Positions 24,623-33,732 of a stretch of 64,000 bases of DNA are shown in pieces (positions within the stretch are counted from its first letter, which is position 1; the number at the start of each line of letters is the position of its first letter). This stretch comes from HK1 sp965204915 (GTDB lineage Bacteria; Pseudomonadota; Gammaproteobacteria; HK1), in the NCBI GenBank assembly GCA_965204915.1, contig OZ242023.1:744001-808000 (forward strand). The letters run 5' to 3'. A program made the translations under genes and the position numbers. Under the pieces are notes generated by a model. That model was not told the DNA's origin. It ran no database searches and worked only from the letters and a program-made list of their open reading frames with translations.

Positions 24623-25811
24623 GATACCGCTCGGCCACGAGCTCGATGAAGTCCCGGGCGAGCCTGGTCTTGGAGGCGAGCGCGAACTCCCGGCTGCCGT
24701 CCCGCCACAGCACGCTGAGCGCGTTGCGGTCGCTCGCGAACCCGCGGTCCGCGAGCCCCACGCGGTTCGCCGCGATCATGTCGAGACCCTTGCGCTCGAG
24801 CTTGTCCTGTGCGTGCGCCTGCACCGACTCCGTCTCCGCCGCGAATCCCACCGTGAACGGGCCGCCGTCCATCGCCGCCACGCCGGCCACGATGTCCGGC
24901 GTGCGCACGAGGTCGAGCGCGGCCGGGGCGTCTCCCTTCTTGATCTTCTGCTCCGCGCAACGCGCGGGCCGGTAGTCCGCCACCGCCGCCGCGGCGATGA
25001 AGAGGTCGCAACGGGCCGCCCGTGCCAGGACCTCGGCGTACATCTCCTCGGCGCTCGTCACGTCGATGCGCTCGACGCCGGGAGGCGCCGGCAACGCGGT
25101 GGGGCCGCTCACCAGCGAGACGCGGGCGCCCGCCTCCGCCGCCGCCGCGGCGACCGCGTATCCCATCTTCCCGGAGCTGTGGTTGGTGAGGTAGCGCACC
25201 GGATCGAGGGCCTCCCGGGTCGGGCCGGCGGTGACGAGGACCTCCACGTCCGCGAGCGCGCCGCCGCCGAACCGGGCCGCGATCCGATCCGCGATCTCTT
25301 CCGGATCCAGCATCCGGCCCGGACCGACCTCGCCGCAGGCCTGATCGCCCTCCCCGGGGCCCAGGATCGAGACGCCCCGATCGAGCAGCGCCAGCACGTT
25401 CGCCCGGGTCGCGCCCGCCTGCCACATCTCCCGGTTCATGGCCGGGGCGAGCACCAGCGGTGCGGTCGTGGCGAGACAGAGGGTGGCGAGGAGATCGTCG
25501 GCGAACCCGTGGGCGAGCCGCGCGATCACGTTGGCGGTGGCCGGCGCGACGAGCACCAGATCCGCCCACCGGGCGAGCTCGATGTGTCCCATCCCCGCCT
25601 CCGCCTGCTCGTCGAGAAGCCGGCAGTGCACGGGGTTCGCGGAGACCGCCTGGAAGGTGAGAGGGGCCACGAATTCGCGCGCCGCCGCGGTCATCACGAC
25701 CCGTACCTCGAAATCCCGGTCGCGCAACCGTCGAACAAGGTCGGGACTTTTGTAGGCCGCGATGCCGCCTGCGACTCCAAGCACGATCCGGCGGTTGGGT
25801 CGTCTCGACAT
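24603..25811 (-). CDS. coaBC: Bifunctional phosphopantothenoylcysteine decarboxylase/synthase
   Basis: A 402-aa flavoprotein of coenzyme A synthesis. The CoaC half has RIVLGVAGGIAAYKSPDLVR and LVLAPAMNREMWQ (substrate clamp with PAMN). The CoaB half begins near residue 190 with VLVTAGPTREALDPVRYLTN and has KIKKGDAPAALDLVRTPDIV. The start is the ATG at 25811. It is divergent from radC. Confidence 0.96.
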   Translation of the reverse strand: MSRRPNRRIVLGVAGGIAAYKSPDLVRRLRDRDFEVRVVMTAAAREFVAPLTFQAVSANPVHCRLLDEQAEAGMGHIELARWADLVLVAPATANVIARLAHGFADDLLATLCLATTAPLVLAPAMNREMWQAGATRANVLALLDRGVSILGPGEGDQACGEVGPGRMLDPEEIADRIAARFGGGALADVEVLVTAGPTREALDPVRYLTNHSSGKMGYAVAAAAAEAGARVSLVSGPTALPAPPGVERIDVTSAEEMYAEVLARAARCDLFIAAAAVADYRPARCAEQKIKKGDAPAALDLVRTPDIVAGVAAMDGGPFTVGFAAETESVQAHAQDKLERKGLDMIAANRVGLADRGFASDRNALSVLWRDGSREFALASKTRLARDFIELVAERYRAERPA

Positions 25812-25970
25812 GGCGGCTAGAGTGTAACCCGCAAGCCTCGCCGGCTCACCACCTCGGGCGGGCCGGCCACGGCAAGGGACGCCGCCTGGCCGGCCACGGT
25901 GACGACGCCCCCGGCGGCCACCACCGGCGGTCCGGCCGCGGCAAAGGACAACGGCGACACGAGGAAGGGC

Positions 25971-26645
25971 ATGCCCATCACCGATTGGCCGCGCGAGGAG
26001 CGGCCCCGCGAGAAGCTGCTTGCTCATGGCCCCACCGCGCTGTCCAACGCGGAGCTGCTGGCGCTGTTCATCCAGACCGGCACCCGCGGGGCCTCTGCGG
26101 TGGACGTTGCGCGCACCGCGCTCGACCGGGCGCAAGGGCTGCGCGGACTTCTGGATCTGGAGGCCGGCCGCCTCGCGACCCTCCCGGGCATCGGACCGGC
26201 CCGGTCGGCGCTGCTCAAGGCCGCGGTCGAGCTCGCCGCCCGCTACCTCGAGGAACGGGTTCGGCGTAGCGACGCAATCACCAGCCCCATTCAGACCACC
26301 CGGTTCCTGTGCGCCCGGCTACGCTCCCGGCCGCACGAGATCTTCGCGTGCCTGTTCCTCGACAACCGGCACCGGGTCATCCGATTCGAGGAGATGTTCC
26401 GGGGGACCATCGACGGCGCGAGCGTGCATCCGCGAGAAGTCGCGAAGCGCGCGCTGGAACTCAACGCGGCGGCCCTGATCGCTGCGCACAACCATCCCTC
26501 CGGGGTGGCCGAGCCGAGCCTTTCGGACCAGGCGATCACGAAGAAGCTGCGCGACGCTCTGGCGCTGGTGGACGTGAGGCTCCTCGATCACTTCGTGATC
26601 GGGGACGGAGAGGTCGTCTCCTTCGTCGAGCGCGGGTGGCTTTGA
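25971..26645 (+). CDS. radC: RadC family JAB-domain protein
   Basis: A 224-aa protein with a helix-hairpin-helix N-terminal part (LATLPGIGPARSALLKAAVE) and the C-terminal JAB/MPN fold with AALIAAHNHPSGVAEPSLSD, DHFVIGDGEVVSF. AGGAAGG-like pairing (GAGGAAGG) stands before the ATG at 25971, which supports this start over longer frames. Despite the name, a direct repair role of RadC is doubtful. Confidence 0.93.
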   Translation: MPITDWPREERPREKLLAHGPTALSNAELLALFIQTGTRGASAVDVARTALDRAQGLRGLLDLEAGRLATLPGIGPARSALLKAAVELAARYLEERVRRSDAITSPIQTTRFLCARLRSRPHEIFACLFLDNRHRVIRFEEMFRGTIDGASVHPREVAKRALELNAAALIAAHNHPSGVAEPSLSDQAITKKLRDALALVDVRLLDHFVIGDGEVVSFVERGWL

Positions 26646-27187
26646 TTCCCCGTGCACTCCCGCCACCCTTGCTCCGAAGCGACCGGAACCGGACCCCGGA
26701 GAGGCCCCTCCGTGAACCTCGCCCCCGTCGAATCGACCCACCACCTTCCGGGAATCCGGTTCGGTCCCAACCCGGCATCGCCGGAACCAAACCCCGGTTG
26801 GCGGAAAAATCTTCGTCGTCTTGTCGAAGACTTCACGGGTAACTCAAGTTTCGGGATTCAAAATGCCTGAAACAGGCGATGGATTCCCGCTTTCGCGGGA
26901 ATGACGGCCAGCCTGAAAACAACGCATCTCGCTGAAATGACGTCATTCCCGCGAAAGCGGGAATCCATTTCGGTCAGCGAATCCCGAAACTTGAGGGGTA
27001 AGAGACTGCGGAGGCGGGAAGTGCACCCCTGGCCGGGCCTTCCCCTTGGCTGCGCCGGTGGCTACGATGGCCGCATGGGCAGGGCGGACTCCATACCCTT
27101 CGATTCGCCTCGGCTCGTCCAGGAGCCCGACATGCGCGGATCCGTCCGGTGCGCCGAACCATACGCCCCCGTGCGGGAGGACGATAC
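26646..27187. other. Intergenic region holding a palindromic element
   Basis: The 540 bases between radC and denD contain the 153-bp element at 26843-26995 (listed separately). A good ribosome site GGGAGG lies just before the denD start. I see no gene in the rest. Confidence 0.6.
26843..26995. mobile_element. MITE-like palindromic element, copy A
   Basis: A 153-bp element with 17-base terminal inverted repeats (CTCAAGTTTCGGGATTC and its complement) and two inner inverted arms with the core TTCCCGCTTTCGCGGGAATG and its partner. A second copy is at 47480-47645, and a core-only palindrome is at 6751-6825. There is no coding capacity, so if mobile it depends on a transposase elsewhere. Confidence 0.75.
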
Positions 27188-28180
27188 ATGAAGGTTCTGG
27201 TCACCGGCGGCAATGGGTTTCTCGGCCGCCGCCTGGTCTCGACGCTGCTCGACCGCGGCGCGGTCACCGGCCCGGACGGCGCCGAGCACGAGATCGAACG
27301 CATCGTCGTCAGCGACTTGGGCCCCGGGCTCGCGCCGCTGCCCGAGGATCGGCGCATCGAGGAGCGCATCGGCGACTTCAGCGCACCGGGCGCCGCCGAG
27401 GCACTGATCGATGTCCATACCGGGGTCGTCTTCCACCTCGCCGCGGTGGTCAGCGGCGAGGCGGAGCAGGACTTCGAGCTCGGGATGCGAATCAACTTCC
27501 ACGGCTCGGTACGTCTTCTGGATGCGATCCGGGCGCGCGCCACATGCCCGCGGCTGGTGTTCGCCAGCAGCGTCGCCGCATACGGCGGCGACATGCCGGC
27601 CGTCATCGAGGATTCGACGATCCTGACGCCCCAGACTTCCTACGGATCGCAGAAGGCGGCGGTCGAGTTGCTGGTCAACGACTACAGCCGCAAGGGATTC
27701 CTCGACGGCCGGGCGCTACGCCTGCCGACCGTGGTGGTGCGTCCCGGCAAGGCGAACGCCGCCGCCTCGTCGTTCGCGAGCGCGATCATCCGCGAGCCGC
27801 TGGAAGGCCGCCCGTACACCTGCCCGGTTGCGGAGGAGGCCGGCGTATGGCTGCTCTCGCCCCGGCGGGTGATCGAGAGCTTCCTCCATGCCGAGAGCCT
27901 TCCTGCGGAGGCGTTCGGCATGAGCCGGGCGCTGGCGTTGCCGGGGATGACGGTCACCGTCCGCGAGATGGTCGCCGGATTGCGCGAGGTCGCCGGCGAT
28001 CGCGTCGCCGAGCGGCTGACCTTCGAGCGCGACCCCTTCATCGAGAAGATCGTCTACGGATGGGCCACGAAGTTCCGCCCCGAACGCGCGCTCGCGATGG
28101 GGTTCGCGCCGGACCGTGATTTCAAGTCCGTGGTCGAGGCGTTCATCGAGGACGACCTCGGCGGGCGGTTCGCCGCATGA
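27188..28180 (+). CDS. denD: NAD-dependent epimerase/dehydratase family, D-erythronate dehydrogenase-like
   Basis: A 330-aa short-chain-type nucleotide-sugar-epimerase fold with the NAD motif VLVTGGNGFLGRRLVSTLL, the catalytic SSVAAYGG serine region and YGSQKAAVELLVNDYSRKG (YxxxK). Length and the motif RPGKANAAASSFASAIIREP agree with DenD, which oxidises D-erythronate to 2-oxo-tetronate; I recognise this from the family pattern. The usual partners (OtnK/OtnC, OtnI) are not adjacent, so the substrate is uncertain. Its stop overlaps a vestigial ATG of the following SDR gene. Confidence 0.8.
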   Translation: MKVLVTGGNGFLGRRLVSTLLDRGAVTGPDGAEHEIERIVVSDLGPGLAPLPEDRRIEERIGDFSAPGAAEALIDVHTGVVFHLAAVVSGEAEQDFELGMRINFHGSVRLLDAIRARATCPRLVFASSVAAYGGDMPAVIEDSTILTPQTSYGSQKAAVELLVNDYSRKGFLDGRALRLPTVVVRPGKANAAASSFASAIIREPLEGRPYTCPVAEEAGVWLLSPRRVIESFLHAESLPAEAFGMSRALALPGMTVTVREMVAGLREVAGDRVAERLTFERDPFIEKIVYGWATKFRPERALAMGFAPDRDFKSVVEAFIEDDLGGRFAA

Positions 28181-28345
28181 GCACGACCGGACAGGGCCGA
28201 CGTCTTGCCGGCCAGTACGTGCCGGCGGCGAAACTCGCGCCGAACGATTTCCGATCCATCGTCGAGACGTCCATCGAAGGCGGCCCCGGTGGGAGATCCA
28301 TTCCATGAGCACGACCGGACAGGGCCGGCTCGCCGGCAAGCGCGC
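28103..28345 (+). repeat. Diverged tandem duplication at the denD/SDR junction
   Basis: The end of denD plus the start of the SDR gene occur twice, ~128 bp apart. Copy 1 has FAPDRDFKSVVEAFIEDD, then the denD stop, then ATGAGCACGACCGGACAGGG at 28177. Copy 2 has LAPNDFRSIVETSIEGG, then a stop, then the same ATGAGCACGACCGGACAGGG at 28305. In both copies the ATG overlaps a TGA. Only the second ATG leads into the intact SDR. Confidence 0.8.
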
Positions 28346-29057
28346 GCTGGTGACGGCGGCGGCGCAGGGGATCGGGGAGGCGACCGCGCGGGCCTTCGCG
28401 CGCGAAGGGGCCAGCGTGGTCGCCACCGACGTGAACGCCGAAGCACTGGCGAAGCTCGACCCGGTCGAGGGCATCGAGACCCGCCGGCTCGACGTGCTCG
28501 ACGGAGCCGCGGTGCAAGCGTGCATGGACGCCGCGGGACCGTTCGAGGTGCTGGCGAGCTGCGCCGGATACGTGCACCACGGCACGATCCTCGACTGCGA
28601 CGAGGCGGCGTGGGACTTCTCGTTCGACCTGAACGTGAAGGCGACGTACCGGGTGGTGCGCACGGTGCTGCCGGGCATGATCGAGCGCGGCGGCGGCTCG
28701 ATCGTGACCATCGCCTCCGTGGTGTCCAGCGTGAAGGGGGTGCCGGTGCGCTTCGTCTACGCCGCTTCCAAGGCCGCGATCATCGGCCTCACCAAGGCGG
28801 TGGCGGCCGATTTCATCGGGCAGGGGGTGCGGTGCAACGCCATCTGCCCCGGCACCGTGCAATCGCCCTCGCTCGACGAGCGGATCGCGGCCCTGGGCGG
28901 CGGGCCCGAGGTCCGGCAGGCGTTCATCGATCGCCAGCCGATGGGACGCCTCGGCACGAGCGGGGAGATCGCCGCGCTCGCCGTCCATCTCGCGAGCGAC
29001 GAGTCGGCGTTCACCACCGGCCAGGCGTTCATCGCGGACGGCGGCATGACGCTCTGA
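28305..29057 (+). CDS. Short-chain dehydrogenase/reductase (BDH2/L-fucose-dehydrogenase-like)
   Basis: A 250-aa classical SDR with GKRALVTAAAQGIGEATARA (TGxxxGxG variant AAAQGIG), the NAD(H)-type Asp in VVATDVNA, a catalytic Ser region and YAASKAAIIGLTKAVAADFI (YxxxK). YVHHGTILDCDEAAWDFSFD and CNAICPGTVQSPSLDERI are typical of the 3-hydroxybutyrate-dehydrogenase-type-2/sugar-dehydrogenase branch. With denD upstream, a role in sugar-acid oxidation is likely but not proven. I used the ATG at 28305; a duplicated upstream ATG at 28177 opens only a short decayed frame. Confidence 0.88.
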   Translation: MSTTGQGRLAGKRALVTAAAQGIGEATARAFAREGASVVATDVNAEALAKLDPVEGIETRRLDVLDGAAVQACMDAAGPFEVLASCAGYVHHGTILDCDEAAWDFSFDLNVKATYRVVRTVLPGMIERGGGSIVTIASVVSSVKGVPVRFVYAASKAAIIGLTKAVAADFIGQGVRCNAICPGTVQSPSLDERIAALGGGPEVRQAFIDRQPMGRLGTSGEIAALAVHLASDESAFTTGQAFIADGGMTL

Positions 29058-29151
29058 TGCGAGGTCGGGATCGGGACTGACGAATCCGACAGCCCGAAAA
29101 ACGGCGGCATGAAGACGACGCGATACTTCGATGAGCAGGTAAGGATGATCC

Positions 29152-30045
29152 ATGCCGCAAGCACCGGCCAATCGCGCCCGCACCCGCGGAAGCCGTACCG
29201 CCGAGCTCGTGGCGGTGAGCCGTGCAAGACATCTTCTCAGGCATCACCGGCCCTATGTGTTCGAGGATCCCTGCGCGATCCATTTCGTCGGGAATCGATG
29301 GCGCCGGGTCCTCCACTCGCCCGTACTCGACGCCCTGTTCGCGAAGGTCCTGGTGAGGCGGCTCATGCCGATCACCACCCAGCACCTCACCCGCGCCCGA
29401 TTTGCCGAAGACCGTCTCGAAGAGGCGGCAAGAGGCGGGGTGACGCAATACGTGATCCTGGGGTCCGGCTTCGATACGTTCGCCTTCCGCCGTCCGGACC
29501 TCGGTTTGACGGTGTTCGAGGTCGATCTGGCCGCTACCATCGATTTGAAGAGGGAACGCCTCGCGCACGCGGGCATGGAGCGCCCCGGCTCCCTGCGGTT
29601 CATCCCCTTCGACTTCGAGAAGGACGATCTCGAGGCGAAGCTCCTCGCCGCGGGGTTCGATTCGAGAAAATCTTCCTTTTTCAACTGGATGGGGGTCACC
29701 TACTACCTCACCGGGGATGCCATCCTGGACAACCTGGACCGATTGGCGGCGATCGGGAGCCCGGGCTCTGAAGTCGTCTTCGACTATCTGATCGCGGATG
29801 CCCGCGTGCCTCCGGAAGACCGGGCGCTGTTCGCCGCCATGATGGCGTTCGTGGAGAAACGGGGCGAGCCCATGATCTCGCGCTTCGATCCGGCCGAGGC
29901 CGGCGCCGTTCTGAACCCCCGCGGCGTCTGGGAAGTGGTCCGCAACGAATCGCCCGCGGAGCACCGCCGGAGATACCTGGGAGCGCGCACCGACGTCCCT
30001 CCGCTCGCCCCCATTACCTGGTCCCTGCACTTGAGGAAGAGGTGA
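29152..30045 (+). CDS. SAM-dependent methyltransferase, leucine-carboxyl-methyltransferase-like (TIGR00027 type)
   Basis: A 297-aa protein of the PF04072 family. VTQYVILGSGFDTFAFRRP is the SAM-binding glycine-rich motif and VFEVDLAATIDLKRERL is the acidic strand contacting SAM. FFNWMGVTYYLTGDAILDNL and the N-terminal SRTAELVAVSRARHLL agree. Such proteins are often found near secondary-metabolite or lipid genes; the substrate is unknown here. An ATG at 29109 in another frame was not used. Confidence 0.82.
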   Translation: MPQAPANRARTRGSRTAELVAVSRARHLLRHHRPYVFEDPCAIHFVGNRWRRVLHSPVLDALFAKVLVRRLMPITTQHLTRARFAEDRLEEAARGGVTQYVILGSGFDTFAFRRPDLGLTVFEVDLAATIDLKRERLAHAGMERPGSLRFIPFDFEKDDLEAKLLAAGFDSRKSSFFNWMGVTYYLTGDAILDNLDRLAAIGSPGSEVVFDYLIADARVPPEDRALFAAMMAFVEKRGEPMISRFDPAEAGAVLNPRGVWEVVRNESPAEHRRRYLGARTDVPPLAPITWSLHLRKR

Positions 30046-30285
30046 GCCTCGTCCATTCGCGGTTCGTGATGCCGGCGCAAACATCGTGCCCGCTCCCCAG
30101 GGCGGACGGATCGAAGCATCGAGTCCGTTCGCGGTGAGAAGCGTAGCGCCCGAGGCCGAGGCGTTCCGGCAACGCCGCCCGCGACGGGGTGCTGCTGCTT
30201 CAGCGCTGCCGGGCGTGACAGGGGCTGGCGGTCTGGACGCCGGTTGGCCTATCCTGCCCCCCTCGATTCCAGTGGAGAAACAGCC

Positions 30286-30687
30286 ATGCAACTTCTGCAC
30301 ACCATGCTCCGGGTGGGCGACATGCAGCGCTCCATCGACTTCTACACCAACGTCATCGGGATGGAGCTGCTGCGCACCACCGAGCGCCCGGACCAGAAGT
30401 ACGACCTCGCCTTCGTCGGGTTCGGGGGCGGCAACCGGAACGGCCAGGCCGAGATCGAGCTGACCTGCAACTACGGCGTATCGGACTACGATCTCGGCAC
30501 CGCGTACGGGCACATCGCGCTGGGGGTGGACGACGTCGCCGGGACCTGCGAGCGGATCCGGGCCGCGGGCGGCAACGTCACCCGCGAGCCGGGACCGGTC
30601 AAGGGCGGGAATACGGTGATCGCATTCGTGGAAGACCCGGACGGGTACAAGGTCGAGCTGATCGAGACCGGCTCGCGCGAGATCTGA
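30286..30687 (+). CDS. gloA: Lactoylglutathione lyase (glyoxalase I)
   Basis: A 133-aa VOC-fold enzyme: MQLLHTMLRVGDMQRSIDFY, then GMELLRTTERPDQKYDLAFV, with metal ligands H6, E57, H75 and E123 as expected for Ni-dependent GloA (ELTCNYG, YGHIALGVDD, KVELIE). It converts the hemithioacetal of methylglyoxal and glutathione to S-lactoylglutathione. GGAGA lies upstream of the ATG. Confidence 0.94.
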   Translation: MQLLHTMLRVGDMQRSIDFYTNVIGMELLRTTERPDQKYDLAFVGFGGGNRNGQAEIELTCNYGVSDYDLGTAYGHIALGVDDVAGTCERIRAAGGNVTREPGPVKGGNTVIAFVEDPDGYKVELIETGSREI

Positions 30688-31003
30688 GCGCGCGCCGGCC
30701 ACGCTTCTTCATTGGGTGCGGCAAGGAGAATGCGCTCCTTCAAGGACGAGACGACGTCACTGCCGGCCCCCGAGCGATCCGCACGACCTCCCGCTGAATA
30801 CCGGGAGGTGGCGTCCCCGACACCTCCCGCTATCGACACCTCCAATGGGTCCGGCTTGCTCGCCTCCATGCGACCCGCGCCTATCGTTCTTCCACAACAG
30901 GTCTCGGGGATCGATCCGGTATGAGACGCGACCCGGGGCTCGATGTCGAGGTCGCCACCCACTACAAAGGGCGTGAAGGCATGAACCAGGAAAGGACGGT
31001 GAC
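30688..31003. other. Leader region of the DUF1989-GcvT gene with alternative hairpins
   Basis: No gene seen. The segment contains ACCTCCCG (30786-30793), its complement CGGGAGGT (30802-30809) and ACCTCCCG again (30822-30829). The middle element can pair with either neighbour but not both. This could act as a switch or attenuator, or simply be a small repeat. Confidence 0.4.
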
Positions 31004-33376
31004 GTGACCCCTCCGGCCATCGCGCCCACGCCGTCCCGGCGCGGGCCGGTGCTGGTGCCGGGACTGCCCGTGCTGCCGCCCAACGTCGAGCGGCATCCGG
31101 TGCCGGGCGGAGGCACCCGCACCCTGGCTCTCGATGCCGGGGACGAGTTGACGGTCGTCGATCGGGAAGGCCGGCAACCCTGCGAGCTGGTGGTCTTCGA
31201 CCCCGGCGGGCGGGCGGACCCCGCACTCATCGGCGCGAAAGGGACCGGGGCGCCGCTCGGCATCCAGGCCATCCTGGATCGTCCGGTCCCCTCCGCCAAG
31301 CGCGTTCGCGATGCTCTCGCAGCCCGCGGCCTGGACCTCGGCCGGGCCGCCGCGGTGCGGTTGTTCGGTGATGAATCGCGTGCCGGGGAATCGGCGTCGT
31401 TCGTCGCCACCGCCCCGGCCACCCTCGTGGCCGGCGCCCCCGGCGGCCCGATGCCGGCCGACGCGCAATGCCCCCCGACCGAGATCGTGCTCTACGTCCG
31501 CCGCGAATCGAGGACGAACCTGAAGCCGGCGGACGGCCCGCCGCCGCCGCTCGCGGACCCGCTGATCGACCTCGACGTCCAGCCCGGCACCGCCCGGGGC
31601 TACGAGATCAGGGCCGGCCAGTTCATCCAGCTCGTGGACGTGAAGGGGCGCGAGTGCAGCGACTTCCAGGCGTTCAGCCTGCGCGCCCTCGACCGGGGCC
31701 TCGAACGCGAGATCGACCCCACCACCACCCGCTCCCTGATGGGCTCGCTCTATCCCGGCCCCGGCCTGTACTCCAAGTACTACACCGTCGATCACGAACC
31801 GCTGCTCGAGCTCGTCCAGGACACGTGCGGGCGCCACGATTCCTTCGGCGTCGCGTGCACCGCGCGCTACTACGAGGATCTGGGATACCCCGGCCATGTG
31901 AACTGCTCGGACAACATCAACGCCGAGGGCGAGCGCTACGGCATCCGCCCGCGCGGCGGGTGGCCGGCCATCAACTTCTTCTTCAACACCACGCTCGATG
32001 ACGCCAACACCATCGGGATGGACGATCCCTGGTCGCGCCCGGGCGATTTCGTGCTCATGCGCGCCCTCACCGACCTCGTCTGCTTCTCCACCGCCTGTCC
32101 CTGCGACGTCGACCCCGCGAACGGTTGGAACCCGACCGACGTCCAGGTGCGGGTGTACGACCGCAACGAGGACTTCAAGCCAGCCACGGGGTTCCGCATG
32201 ACCGCCGACGCCGATGTCCGGATGACGAAGAACACCGGGTTCCACGACTGTTTCGCCGCGCATACGCGGAACTTCGTCGAGTACAACGGGTACTGGCTCG
32301 CGCAGGACTTCCCGGCCCACGGCACGATCGGCGAGTACTGGGCCTGCCGGGAGCGGGCGGTGGTGACGGACCTCTCGCCGCTACGCAAGTACGAGGTCCT
32401 CGGCCCCGACGCCGAGGCGCTGATGCAGCTCTGCGTGACCCGCGACGTGCGCAGGCTGTCGGTGGGGCAGGTGGTCTACACCGCGATGTGCTACCCGCAC
32501 GGCGGGATGATCGACGACGGCACCGTCTTCCGGCTCGGGGAGAACAACTTCCGGTGGATCGGCGGCAACGACCTCTCGGGGTTGTGGCTGCGCGAGCAGG
32601 CGCAGCAGCGTGGGTTCGACGCTTGGGTCAGAACCTCGACCGACCAGCTCGCCAACGTCGCGGTGCAGGGTCCGAAGAGCCGGGAGATCCTCGAACGCAT
32701 CCTCTGGACCGGGCCCACGTGGCAGAGCATCGGCGAGCTCGGCTGGTTCCGCTTCTCCGTCGCCCGCCTCGGTGACTTCCACGGCATGGCCCTGGTCGTC
32801 TCCCGCACCGGGTACACCGGCGAGCTCGGCTACGAGCTCTTCTGCCACCCGAAGGACGCCCGGACCCTGTTCGAGGCGGTCATGGAGGCGGGCGAGCCCT
32901 TCGGCATCGCGCCCTTGGGGCTGGGCGCGCTCGACATGCTGCGCATCGAGGCGGGGCTGGTCTTCGCGGGCGCCGAGTTCAGCGACCGGACCGATCCGTT
33001 CGAGGCCGGGATCGGGTTCACGGTGCCGCTGAAGTCCAAGGCCGGCGACTTCATCGGCCGGGAGGCGCTGGCGCGGCGCAAGGAGCATCCGGTACGCAAG
33101 CTCGTCGGGCTCGATCTCGAGGGTGGGCTGGTGCCCTCCACCGGCGACTGCGTGCGTGTCGGGCGCGCGCAGATCGGGGAGATCACCTCCGCGGTGCGTT
33201 CACCTATCCTCGGCAAGGTGATCGCGCTCTGCCGCATGGATGTGGCCCATGCGGCGCCCGGCACGGAAGTCGAGGTCGGCCAGCTCGACGGCCACCAAAA
33301 ACGCATCCCGGCCCGCGTCGTCCCCTTCCCGCACTTCGACCCGGAGAAGCGGCGGGTGCGCGGGGAGTACGGCTGA
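31004..33376 (+). CDS. DUF1989 (urea-carboxylase-associated) - aminomethyltransferase fusion
   Basis: A 790-aa protein. Residues ~1-190 are a divergent DUF1989-like half (GDELTVVDREGRQPCELVVF). Residues ~200-380 are a full DUF1989 domain (IRAGQFIQLVDVKGRECSDF, DTCGRHDSFGVACTARYYED, NCSDNINAEGERYGIRPRGG, VCFSTACPCDVDP) with conserved Cys and His. Residues ~450-785 are GCV_T plus GCV_T_C (VLGPDAEALMQLCVTRDVRR, GYTGELGYELFCHP, GLGALDMLRIEAGLVF). The first part suggests amide or urea-type chemistry, the second one-carbon transfer to folate. The joint reaction is unknown to me. The start is GTG with AGGA upstream. Confidence 0.85.
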   Translation: MTPPAIAPTPSRRGPVLVPGLPVLPPNVERHPVPGGGTRTLALDAGDELTVVDREGRQPCELVVFDPGGRADPALIGAKGTGAPLGIQAILDRPVPSAKRVRDALAARGLDLGRAAAVRLFGDESRAGESASFVATAPATLVAGAPGGPMPADAQCPPTEIVLYVRRESRTNLKPADGPPPPLADPLIDLDVQPGTARGYEIRAGQFIQLVDVKGRECSDFQAFSLRALDRGLEREIDPTTTRSLMGSLYPGPGLYSKYYTVDHEPLLELVQDTCGRHDSFGVACTARYYEDLGYPGHVNCSDNINAEGERYGIRPRGGWPAINFFFNTTLDDANTIGMDDPWSRPGDFVLMRALTDLVCFSTACPCDVDPANGWNPTDVQVRVYDRNEDFKPATGFRMTADADVRMTKNTGFHDCFAAHTRNFVEYNGYWLAQDFPAHGTIGEYWACRERAVVTDLSPLRKYEVLGPDAEALMQLCVTRDVRRLSVGQVVYTAMCYPHGGMIDDGTVFRLGENNFRWIGGNDLSGLWLREQAQQRGFDAWVRTSTDQLANVAVQGPKSREILERILWTGPTWQSIGELGWFRFSVARLGDFHGMALVVSRTGYTGELGYELFCHPKDARTLFEAVMEAGEPFGIAPLGLGALDMLRIEAGLVFAGAEFSDRTDPFEAGIGFTVPLKSKAGDFIGREALARRKEHPVRKLVGLDLEGGLVPSTGDCVRVGRAQIGEITSAVRSPILGKVIALCRMDVAHAAPGTEVEVGQLDGHQKRIPARVVPFPHFDPEKRRVRGEYG

Positions 33377-33732
33377 CGCTGATTTCGGCCCGGACACCCT
33401 CCTCGCCCGGACGTGTTCGGTGTGCTTTGCCGCCCCCCTCGATAGTGTCCGATCATGCCGATACCGTCCCGTCATGGTTCTCCGCCCATCTCCGGCCCGC
33501 GGACTCCCGCCAAGGGCGAAATGGCCCTTACGTTCGCCTTGCGTGGGGATTGGTAGCCGATATTGCCGCGAAATCGGTACCGGGAAGCGCGGTTTCTCGG
33601 CGCGTTGGGCGGATGACGGATTTCCGGCCCCCTCGGTTGACCGCGACACGAAATCCGGTTAATGTCCCCTTCGGTTCGAATCTGATTGTTATCAACGGGC
33701 TACAGGTACAACTTGGGACGGTTTCGCAAGAG
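33377..33732. other. Intergenic stretch before the M23 gene
   Basis: About 350 bases, visibly less GC-rich toward its end. Open in the frame of the following gene, but without conserved sequence that I recognise. The promoter of the M23 gene is probably here; no clear -35/-10 pair can be named. Confidence 0.4.
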
